Shown in pieces: positions 1 to 6,737 of a stretch of DNA of 32,922 nucleotides. A program made the position numbers and the translations under genes. The stretch is from Ensifer sp. IC4062. Lineage in GTDB: Bacteria; Pseudomonadota; Alphaproteobacteria; Rhizobiales; Rhizobiaceae. The stretch's first letter is position 1. The number at the start of each line of letters is the position of its first letter. Location: contig NZ_JADYVD010000062.1 in the NCBI RefSeq assembly GCF_020193575.1, forward strand, positions 1-32,922. The letters run 5' to 3'. The notes below the pieces were generated by a model that worked only from the letters and a program-made list of their open reading frames with translations, had not been told where the DNA came from and made no database searches.

Positions 1-153
1 CACGATATCGAGCGCCTCGCTGATATCCTCACCGATGCAATGCAGGTCGAACGAACAGCAGGGGCAGACCTTGCTCTCCGGCTCGATGATCTCGTCATAA
101 CGGGGAAGGTGCTTGGGCAAGCGGCCGTCCACATAGTACGCGTTGGTGGAAAA
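1..153 (-). pseudogene. IS66 transposase (TnpC) fragment
   Basis: Reading the minus strand from about 150 down to 1 gives an uninterrupted stretch that includes GRLPKHLPRYDEIIEPES followed by a CPCC cysteine pair and IGEDISEALDIV. This is the zinc-ribbon region that precedes the catalytic domain of IS66-family TnpC. The element continues off the left edge; its upstream (N-terminal) part is missing because the match stops abruptly where the cytochrome fragment begins. It is a different IS66 relative from the complete copy at 6716-9212, because the residues differ. Confidence 0.75.
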
Positions 154-159
154 GAAACG

Positions 160-465
160 ATGCGGGACATTGAAGTTTTTCATGATCTACAGCGCGAAGC
201 GACAGAGGGCGAACGGGTGTTTATGGGCAAGGGCCGCTGCGCCGTTTGCCACGCCCCGCAGACCGCCTTCATGGGCAACAACATGCACGATCTGAAGCTC
301 GAGCGCTTCTATAAGATCGGCCAGACGGCCAACGATCTCGTGATGTCACCCAGATGGTCCGATCAAAATCTTCACACTGCGTCACTGCGTGGCATCAAGG
401 AAGTTCCACCCTATTTGCACGATGGGCGGCTGATGACACTCGCCGACACGGTCGAGTTCAGCTAA
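160..465 (+). pseudogene. di-heme cytochrome c peroxidase/MauG-family C-terminal fragment
   Basis: The frame carries a CAVCH heme-binding motif (CxxCH) at about 238-252, and then SLRGIKEVPPYLHDGRLMTL. This is the hallmark C-terminal segment of bacterial di-heme cytochrome c peroxidases and MauG-like proteins (periplasmic, peroxide reduction or oxidative protein modification). Family members have over 300 residues and two CxxCH sites. Here only the second heme domain remains, fused in frame to reversed IS66 sequence at its 5' side and cut short after TVEF at its 3' side. The open frame can be read back to an ATG at 40, but that part is IS66 DNA. It is a non-functional remnant, convergent with the JAB gene. 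Confidence 0.75.
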
Positions 466-956
466 GTCTTGTAGGTGGCGATCGTGGCCGCGGTGGTTTC
501 CACCCCTTCGAAAAGGAACGCCCGACGTTTTAATTGTCCGACCCAGGCATGGGGCAGCCAGTTCTCGGGTCCGCCACATAGGAGGATCATGACTGGTCTG
601 GGCGCACGCGCTTCTGGAGAGCGGATGATCGTTTTGAGGCAGCGACGGTCAATCCAGCTTGGTTCGCCGCTCTGGGCGTTCGGATGCGTGTGCCAGTCGC
701 CTATGTAGGTGTCGACACGGCCTGACGCGCGATAATGACGGTCTATCTCGGATTGCTCCCATTCGCGGTCCGGGGAAAAGCTGCTGCGTGTGCGGATCGC
801 TTCCGATCCGCCGTCAATCATCTTCGTGATTACCGCGACATTCGCGTCCGACCAGTATCCCATAAAGGTCCCGCCAGTCTCGAGGTCGTGCCAACGGCTC
901 GCGTCTTTCAGCATCGTTTCGACGACGGACTCCGGTATCCAAATCAGCTTCGGCAT
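462..956 (-). CDS. JAB/JAMM-domain metallopeptidase (Prok-JAB) of an E1-E2 module
   Basis: The product has 164 residues when started at the ATG at 956. This start overlaps the end of the E2-E1 gene by 13 nt, as expected for translational coupling; a longer frame to 995 lies wholly inside that gene. The JAMM zinc signature is complete: Glu26 in LETGG, His89 and His91 in WHTHP, then PSxxD with Ser100 and Asp103. JAMM peptidases cut isopeptide or C-terminal peptide bonds next to ubiquitin-like modifiers; in bacterial ubiquitin-like operons they act as deconjugases or maturation proteases. Here it is the last gene of the operon peptide / E2-E1 / JAB. Family assignment is strong; the substrate is inferred only. 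Confidence 0.88.
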   Translation of the reverse strand: MPKLIWIPESVVETMLKDASRWHDLETGGTFMGYWSDANVAVITKMIDGGSEAIRTRSSFSPDREWEQSEIDRHYRASGRVDTYIGDWHTHPNAQSGEPSWIDRRCLKTIIRSPEARAPRPVMILLCGGPENWLPHAWVGQLKRRAFLFEGVETTAATIATYKT

Positions 957-2704
957 CCGCAGTCCGGGTGTCGTTCCAGTGGATCGATCCGCCAACTCGG
1001 CGGCATACGACGTTTTACGTCATGCAGATTCACGGTGCGGACTTCGGATACCGTCCACTCATCCGGGCTGGACAGTACATCGACGGCCATCCGGACGGTC
1101 TCCAAGGACAGTTCCTTCAGGTCGAATGAAGCTCCTGTGAAGGTGAGTTCGGAGCAACCGGGTGGCTGAACGAGCGTTGATTCGTCATTCATGCCGTTCG
1201 GATAGGGGATGTGCCCCGACTTTCCCTCCGGGGTTTCGTTTGCGTGCGCCATGCACACCGGACAACCGGATTCCGGATGATGGAATACGACCGCCCCACC
1301 GTGCAGGTTGGGTGAGGCGAAAACGGAGATGAGCGAAAGGCCACGCTCCCGGCAGATGTCGCCGAGAAGGTAGGTCACGCCCGGCGCGGCACTGGCGTCC
1401 ACAACGAGATCGACGCTGTTCAATAACTCGTTCAGCCGATCTGTGTCTCCGCGAATGTGCGGATCGCCAGTTGGTAATCCAATGCGGTGCGGGACGGCCA
1501 GAACGGAGGTCCATGGATATTCCCGTTCGATGAACCGCTTCAAGGCGTCGTGCTTCTTCGTTCCCCAACTGCTGGCTCCAAGTTCCCAACGGATCGTGTT
1601 TCCCGGCTCGACGACATCGTCGTCCATCAAATGGAGCGAGGTGCACCCGTTTCTAGCTAGTTCGACGGCAGCGGGTGATCCCAGCGCCCCGAGCCCGACA
1701 ACCGCAATGCGTTTGCCTCTCAGACTCGCGACCGATGGAACTCGATAGCCGATGTCTATCTCGCCGTCCCGAAAAACAGGTACGATCGAGGCGACTGTGC
1801 CTCTATGTCGCGGTCCCGATCGGCTTGGGCGTGAAATGTGCTCCCGTACCGCCATTCCGCACACCCAAGCATCTCCATGCTCGTTGTGTTGAAGTTCGGT
1901 CTTGCTGACCGTGAATGAGAGCCGGATATCTGCTCCGTCGCATGTCTCATATCTGTTCCCGTAGGCGACTTTGCCAACCGTCTGTTCAGCAGAACCTGTT
2001 GGTAGGGAAAGTTGGTCGTCGCGCCGCCAAGGAAATCTGGCGCAAAAAGCGTTCAAAAAAATGGCGGCAGGAAGAGGCGCAGCACGTTCCGCCAAAAGGC
2101 TACCGTCATCGGCATTGACCTTTAAGATCGCAGCCCTGACGGTCCGACCGATTTCTGTTCTGCTTGCGGTGACGAGGACATCGACAGTCCCTTTGTCATA
2201 GCCCGAGAGCTTCCATTCGGAGTCAACGAGGACGAAGCTACCGCTCGCGTGGCCGAGGCTGTTCCACCAATACTCGATCGGCTCTCCCTGCGGATCCTCC
2301 GCTCCCGTGCCGTCCAGGACATGCGCGAGGTTTTCGTCGAGGATTTCCGCCAATGACATGTTGGCCTGCCAATAGCGGGTATCGCGCCCCAGCAGGCAAA
2401 GGGCTCCTTCGGATCCACAGTGCCGCTCAGGATATTGGGATGGGTCGCAGGTCAGAGAAACATGGGGGCGCAGGCGTGGAAAGGTATCTGGATAAACTGC
2501 CCGCAGCCCAATTGTTCTTCCGTCGCTCAATGGCCATGAAAACTCGATTCGAAGGATTCCAGCCGCCGCCGCCTCTTCATCTACGAGGAGACTCTCTCCA
2601 GCAACAGAATGAAGCTTTTGAAGTTCCGCCAGCCTCCTGCGCCCTGCCAGTGTGACAGCAAGAGCGGGAGGCGGCTCAAAGTCGGTGTATGGCTTCATGT
2701 TCAA
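944..2704 (-). CDS. E2-E1 fusion: UBC-like domain plus ThiF-family ubiquitin-activating-type adenylyltransferase
   Basis: This is a 586-residue two-module protein. Residues about 1-150 resemble an E2 conjugating domain: YPDTFPRLRPHVSL is followed by GALCLLG, with Cys103 as likely catalytic cysteine. Residues about 155-325 are unassigned. Residues 330-586 are a ThiF/E1 adenylation domain with the nucleotide loop GLGALG (337-342), DDDVVEPGNTIRW (361-373), VVDAS (434-438), a CPVC pair (481-484) and a CGC pair near the C-terminus (582-584 region) suitable for zinc. PPGC at 514-517 supplies the likely E1 catalytic Cys517. The TTG start at 2704 overlaps the stop of the upstream peptide gene; an in-frame ATG lies at 2698. 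Such fusions adenylate the C-terminal glycine of a ubiquitin-like modifier and pass it from Cys to Cys. No beta-grasp modifier is encoded next to it. It may belong to the Bil/BUB/6E-like antiphage or protein-modification systems. Confidence 0.88.
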   Translation of the reverse strand: MNMKPYTDFEPPPALAVTLAGRRRLAELQKLHSVAGESLLVDEEAAAAGILRIEFSWPLSDGRTIGLRAVYPDTFPRLRPHVSLTCDPSQYPERHCGSEGALCLLGRDTRYWQANMSLAEILDENLAHVLDGTGAEDPQGEPIEYWWNSLGHASGSFVLVDSEWKLSGYDKGTVDVLVTASRTEIGRTVRAAILKVNADDGSLLAERAAPLPAAIFLNAFCARFPWRRDDQLSLPTGSAEQTVGKVAYGNRYETCDGADIRLSFTVSKTELQHNEHGDAWVCGMAVREHISRPSRSGPRHRGTVASIVPVFRDGEIDIGYRVPSVASLRGKRIAVVGLGALGSPAAVELARNGCTSLHLMDDDVVEPGNTIRWELGASSWGTKKHDALKRFIEREYPWTSVLAVPHRIGLPTGDPHIRGDTDRLNELLNSVDLVVDASAAPGVTYLLGDICRERGLSLISVFASPNLHGGAVVFHHPESGCPVCMAHANETPEGKSGHIPYPNGMNDESTLVQPPGCSELTFTGASFDLKELSLETVRMAVDVLSSPDEWTVSEVRTVNLHDVKRRMPPSWRIDPLERHPDCGCRS

Positions 2705-2856
2705 CCAACGTGCTTCGGAGGTACTTTCGGCGGAACGCTTGGACCAGGGTGATCCGGCGGACCAGGCGGACGACCGGGGTGACCGGGATGGTTCGGATGA
2801 CCAGGATGATCGGGATTGCCGGGCTCGTGTCCCGGATTGCCAGGTTTGCCTGCCAT
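2701..2856 (-). CDS. 51-residue Pro/Gly/His-rich peptide, first gene of the E2-E1-JAB operon
   Basis: This short gene starts with MAGKPGNPGHEPGN and continues as tandem HPGHPNHPGHPG-like repeats, then PP-rich sequence, ending in KHVG. An AAGGAG ribosome site sits 7 nt before the ATG at 2856, and the TGA stop overlaps the TTG start of the E2-E1 gene, so it is almost certainly translated and coupled. It has no predicted fold, signal peptide or membrane segment; the composition is like a disordered or polyproline-II chain. Conserved placement before an E1-E2 enzyme and a glycine at the very C-terminus make it a candidate substrate or modifier of that enzyme. This is inference: it is not a beta-grasp ubiquitin fold and I do not recognise a named family. 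Confidence 0.8.
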   Translation of the reverse strand: MAGKPGNPGHEPGNPDHPGHPNHPGHPGRPPGPPDHPGPSVPPKVPPKHVG

Positions 2857-2901
2857 TTGAGGCTCCTTCTTTCTGCGGTTGGTGCTAAGTTTTAGTGTTG
2901 T

Positions 2902-2913
2902 ACGCCTAGGCGT
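2902..2913. promoter_or_regulatory. perfect 12-bp palindrome ACGCCTAGGCGT upstream of the ubiquitin-like operon
   Basis: The palindrome lies 46 nt upstream of the peptide-gene start at 2856, where an operator would be expected. It shares the CCTAGG core with the lux-box-like dyads elsewhere in the window but lacks the CT-N12-AG arms, so it is probably a different site. No regulator for it can be named. Confidence 0.35.
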
Positions 2914-3520
2914 CTTCAGGCGTGGAGAACGGCTTAAGAAGCGTATACCTGTTGTGGTATTCCATTTGGAGAACTTATTGGTGTATCCCTAGTCGGCCGA
3001 TTCGTCGAAAATTGTGTCCTTCATGCCGAGCGTGCGTTTCAGCTTGGTAGCTTTCAGTCCAGGACTGTGTTGCGACCCTTTCGCTGGTGTCATTAATATC
3101 GATGGTCACGGCTTGTCCTCAATTGACTTGCTAACGGGGCCGAGGACTTTGACGGTCAGCCCCTCACTATGGAGCGACTATATGACCGCGCCTAAGTCAG
3201 ATTTCACCGTTCATAGGGTGGAAGCCGCAGGATATCAGCAATTTTTCAGCTGGCCCGCAGGGTTGCTGCAAGTAAGTGCGACGGTCCCAGAAGGTCGACG
3301 CGATTCAGTCGGCGGAAAGGACCAGGGCGTTAGCACTGCTTGCCGCGACTTGAAGGCGCAGCCCGGTCGGAGGAGGAGTTCGTATTTCGGTCGGTTTCAC
3401 GCCGACACGATGCCGCGTCCGGCGCTGTCGCTTCCCTTGCCGCTTACGAACATTGGTCCATCAATACACCTCAAGTCTTTTGCGCACTTCACCTACAGTC
3501 GGACTTCGAAGTCGCACCAA
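2914..3520. other. intergenic stretch, no supported gene
   Basis: Open frames exist on both strands, the longest plus-strand one starting at 3014 and running through the start of the next gene. None has a recognisable motif, good ribosome site or convincing codon bias. It probably contains the promoter of the leftward ubiquitin-like operon at its left end and otherwise decayed DNA. Confidence 0.4.
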
Positions 3521-3536
3521 CTATCTTGCCTGGTAG
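3521..3536 (+). promoter_or_regulatory. lux-box-like dyad CTATCTTGCCTGGTAG
   Basis: A CT-N12-AG dyad with CTA and TAG arms ends 61 nt before the ATG at 3598. The same arms and the same 60-61 nt gap occur before 14033 (minus) and 19155. A possible -10 element, TAGATT, starts about 24 nt downstream of the dyad. Thirteen of 16 bases match the dyad at 14095-14110 as read on the plus strand. Confidence 0.55.
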
Positions 3537-3597
3537 TAGATAGAATGCTCGACCATCGGATAGATTTTAGGAAGTTCTCAGCCCGAGGATCCACGAA

Positions 3598-4368
3598 ATG
3601 CGCGAAGTTCAGAGCTTGGGGATTGTTATTACCGACCCACGACAGATGATCTCGACCTGTAAAAGGCGCTTTTCAGCAGCCCTAGGTGTGGTTGGCGGCA
3701 CGTCGGTTCTGCGGCGCTTGTTATCTCAATTGGCACATGCTGGGGTGCAGAGGACGATGGTGCTGGCCCGAGAAACTTTAGGCGAAATAGCCGGCGACCT
3801 CGGTGGCGAGTTGGATGGGATGGAGCTCTGCTTACGCGCTCTGCCCAGGCCGAATGCCGGACGTCTCGTGGACGCAGCAACGACAAATGAGATCGCCCAC
3901 GTTGATGGCGACGTGCTGGTGTTCACGGAGAATTTGGTCATAGACTTCGTTGTGATCGAACGCCTGTTGCGGTCCCAAGACCGCAATATTGCCGTAGTCA
4001 GCAAAACACAGGCCAGACGATCCCTGCGCGTACTAGCGGACGATGCACTCCGCCTTACAGCAATCCTACCCGACCGCCCTCAAAGCCAGGTTCACGCCTC
4101 TGCAGATTCTTATCTGGTGGGCGTTTATAAGTTTGACCCTGCGTTCGTTCGGGCCATTGCTAGGAACCGCCGGCATCGCACGCATGACGATCTCGAGTTC
4201 TTTGAAGCCGCATTGGGTATTCATGGACATCCGATCCAGATCATGTGTGCCGAACCTCAACGTGTGAGCATGGTTAACGATGCCGTTGATCTCGCGGCGG
4301 CGAATTTCGCGATCAGGTCCAGTCCCGATCAGCCACCTACGGCTGAACGCACCGCATGCGTACTGTAG
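3598..4368 (+). CDS. nucleotidyltransferase-like protein (GT-A/NTP-transferase fold), degenerate signature
   Basis: The 256-residue protein follows the layout of sugar-phosphate or MobA-like nucleotidylyltransferases. GGTSVLRRLLSQLAHAGVQ (about 33-51) corresponds to the GGxPLLxRLLxxLxxAGV helix. HVDGDVLVFTENLVID (about 102-117) is the strand carrying the metal aspartate. VSMVNDAVDLAAAN near the C-terminus matches the usual VDTPEDLxxAE ending. The N-terminal GxGxR(M) nucleotide loop is absent: the first strand reads LGIVITDPRQ instead of xxILAAGxG. It may therefore be catalytically altered or use an unusual substrate. A ribosome site GAGGA precedes ATG 3598, and a lux-box-like dyad lies 61 nt upstream, linking it to the aminotransferase/ATP-grasp locus. 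The fold assignment is moderate, the function open. Confidence 0.6.
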   Translation: MREVQSLGIVITDPRQMISTCKRRFSAALGVVGGTSVLRRLLSQLAHAGVQRTMVLARETLGEIAGDLGGELDGMELCLRALPRPNAGRLVDAATTNEIAHVDGDVLVFTENLVIDFVVIERLLRSQDRNIAVVSKTQARRSLRVLADDALRLTAILPDRPQSQVHASADSYLVGVYKFDPAFVRAIARNRRHRTHDDLEFFEAALGIHGHPIQIMCAEPQRVSMVNDAVDLAAANFAIRSSPDQPPTAERTACVL

Positions 4369-5275
4369 AAAAACCTGCCGAGGCGCATTCTTGTGAAGAT
4401 GGCGTTTTTTGAGCCCGTTATTCCGACGTTCGCTGCTCCCACGCATTTCAGAAGCCGTAGAGTGACTGAGCGTCCATCATTCCACAATTTTGTGGAGTAC
4501 TTCTGTGCTAGCGCACGTCAGGGCCTGCGCTTCGAAGATATATTCGACCGATTGTTGATTCGGATTACCGTGGGCAAGACCTGCTTGGGGCTCTTTCTGA
4601 GCCGGCCGACATGACGTTGACGATGCGCGTGTGGACGTGAATGTTGTCAGTCCGAGCCGCGCCGATTCGTTGGTCGCGACTGAACACCTCGCCCCGGCTT
4701 CTCATCAACTGGCGCAGCAGGTCGAATTGCATCTGGCGCAGATGGATCTTTTAGCCATTGCAGCAGCGTGAAGGATGGCTGGCCAGCAGCAATTCGGGGC
4801 CGCGCAGGTGAGCCGTCGACATCATCTGAATCCGGCCAATTCATCGCCAGTTTCGGCGCCCAGCAAGGCGAGCAAGCTTGGCCGAAGCGAATGCCTCACT
4901 AACCTTTCGTCAAATGCCAGCCGCAATCCGATCGAGGTACTGATGATCTGCACCAGGTGCGATTAGCCGTAACGACAGGCGGGGCGCCCGGTCTGCAGCT
5001 TGCCGTACAACGCGCGCAAATGGCCGGCCCAAGCACTCGCTAGTTCGCAGTCGAGGCAAACAGGCGGCGGCTCATGATTTGGACTGCCGAACGGCTGCCT
5101 AGATACCGCATTGGCCGACGCGCATAGGCATAGCCTCAAGGCGACCGCGCAACGGATACTACTGTCGCGTTTGTCGAGCTCACGCCGTAGCGATATTTGG
5201 CTGAGTGCTGGCCGCATCGGGTTCAAAATAGCTGACAAACAAGAAAGATCTCGTTGACGCCCCTTGCTGGAAAGT
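4369..5275. other. gene-poor stretch
   Basis: No open frame here is convincing. A piece at about 4620-4770 (plus strand, ending in LAQMDLLAIAAA) has coding-like composition but is broken upstream by a stop and cannot be assigned. No IS ends were recognised. Confidence 0.4.
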
Positions 5276-5291
5276 TGGCACGACTTTTGAA
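5276..5291 (+). promoter_or_regulatory. weak -24/-12 (sigma-54-like) element before the luxR gene
   Basis: TGGCACGACTTTTGAA matches the RpoN consensus TGGCACG-N4-TTGCW with correct spacing except that the -12 dinucleotide is GA, not GC. It lies 68 nt upstream of ATG 5360. No TGT-N10-ACA element was found upstream. The -12 GC is usually essential, so activity is doubtful. Confidence 0.25.
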
Positions 5292-5359
5292 CCGTCATTG
5301 GCTACGGCGCAGAGTTGTCGACGATATGCATCACTCAACGGACGAAGGAGGAGAGCAAG

Positions 5360-6337
5360 ATGTCAGATCTCCGTCGATCTGCATTGGGAGCCCTGCAATA
5401 CCGGCCGAGGGCGCAGAGCCGTAGTACCTCATCGGCTGCCGCGTCATGCATCGGTGACTACATCGCGGACGATTTATCACTGAAGAGAGACTACGGACGG
5501 CCCGCGCATGACTGCTGCTTCCCTCAGCTCCGCGCTCCGGCCACCGGAGTTTCCGATCAGATTTCCTTGGGAGCATCGATCCATTGCTCAACTGCAGATA
5601 GGAACGAGTTTGCGGTTGAACTCGGCCGGTATCTTGACCTGACAGATGGTGTCGCTCCATCCAAAGAATTGTTCGACCTTTTATCGGCTTTTGCGTTTAA
5701 ACTTGGCTGCACGTGGATTGCGTATGGTCCTATTGCAACCGACCACAAGGCTTTGAACCCAGTGCGGTGCGACACGGAGGAGATTCTGAATTATCCTAAT
5801 GGTTGGCAGGAGCGATGTCTTGAAATGGGTTATGAGAGGATAGCCCCTGTCATCAAGGAGAATCGAATGGGGGCTGGTCCAGTTCGATGGAGCGACGTGT
5901 ACGGTGACGCAAGCACCACTGAATACGAGCGGCGCATGTTTGACGAGGCTGCAAGGTTTGGCGTGCGGTCCGGCATTACCGTTCCGTTGCGCGGCCCCAA
6001 TGGCAGCTGCGCGATCATGAGCTTTGCTCGGCATTGCGAGCGTGAATTCCCAAATAGAACAATCACCTACTTACAACTTGCTGCGACCCATTTCCATCTG
6101 AGAGTCGCGAAGGTCGCGAATTTGAACGCCCAGAAAATTCCTGCGCTGTCCTTACGAGAAAAAGAGTGTGTATTGTGGGTGTCAAGAGGGAAATCATCAT
6201 GGGATATAGGAGTTATTATGCGGATATCCGAAAATACTGTCAACTTTCATATTAAGAATGCAATGCGAAAATTGGGTACTTCGAGCAGGACCGTCGCCGC
6301 AATTAAAGCAATAAGCCTCGGAATTATCGAATTGTAG
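5360..6337 (+). CDS. LuxR-family regulator (autoinducer-binding domain plus GerE HTH) with altered ligand-pocket residues
   Basis: The protein has 325 residues from the ATG at 5360, chosen because AAGGAGGAG lies 6 nt upstream; a longer frame from 5315 lacks this. Residues 1-95 are an unusual extension, about 100-255 an autoinducer-binding domain, and 262-325 a GerE-type helix-turn-helix (LSLREKECVLWVSRGKSS, ISENTVNFHIKNAMRKL). Aligned to TraR in register, Trp57 is Trp149, Trp85 is Trp177 and Gly113 is Gly205, but Tyr61 is Cys153 and the nearly invariant Asp70 is Ala162 (before Pro163). Asp70 normally binds the AHL amide, so this may be a solo receptor for another ligand. No luxI is present in the window. 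Lux-box-like dyads occur before at least five neighbouring genes. From memory, pNGR234a carries a LuxR-like y4qH near an aminotransferase y4qB. Confidence 0.85.
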   Translation: MSDLRRSALGALQYRPRAQSRSTSSAAASCIGDYIADDLSLKRDYGRPAHDCCFPQLRAPATGVSDQISLGASIHCSTADRNEFAVELGRYLDLTDGVAPSKELFDLLSAFAFKLGCTWIAYGPIATDHKALNPVRCDTEEILNYPNGWQERCLEMGYERIAPVIKENRMGAGPVRWSDVYGDASTTEYERRMFDEAARFGVRSGITVPLRGPNGSCAIMSFARHCEREFPNRTITYLQLAATHFHLRVAKVANLNAQKIPALSLREKECVLWVSRGKSSWDIGVIMRISENTVNFHIKNAMRKLGTSSRTVAAIKAISLGIIEL

Positions 6338-6715
6338 CAAGGGAGCAAGCAACGCAGCTTAGCCATGGTCTCGTTCCGTTGCACAGGCCCCCGCACTCTC
6401 ATAGGGGAGTACAGGTGAAGCGAGCAGTGGCTACGCTGCTGCGTCTTCTTAAACCTGCATTCCAGGCGGTGCTGCACTAGGCAAAGTTCAAAACAGGACG
6501 GTGACGCCAAGCGGCGGCACATTTTAACACAAGTCGACGTGCTTTTGTTCGCTCGTGAGCTTGCGGCCTCTGCACCAGTCGCGAGTCACCCAAATGGCTA
6601 ACCGTCAGATGCGGCTCGGCCCCGATCCAAGTCTTATCGTGGCACCGCATCTGGGCTGTATGGGGCTGCATGTGCGCTCGCGTCTGCAATAACTGGTGCG
6701 ACTCAGAGTGTTTTA
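6338..6715. other. intergenic stretch left of IS66
   Basis: No supported gene or recognisable repeat was seen. It ends with GTGTTTTA (6708-6715), the left copy of the IS66 target duplication, so before the insertion this DNA was continuous with the region upstream of the aminotransferase gene. Confidence 0.5.
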
Positions 6716-6737
6716 GTAAGCGGCAAGCTGAGGCCGT

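Noticed and set aside
2857..3597. Missing ubiquitin-fold modifier gene upstream of the E2-E1 operon
   Set aside because: No minus-strand frame of suitable length with a C-terminal Gly or GG and beta-grasp pattern was found here.
3014..3649. 211-residue plus-strand open frame before the nucleotidyltransferase gene
   Set aside because: No motif, no ribosome site, unnatural composition, and it overlaps the lux-box-like dyad and the start of the better supported gene.
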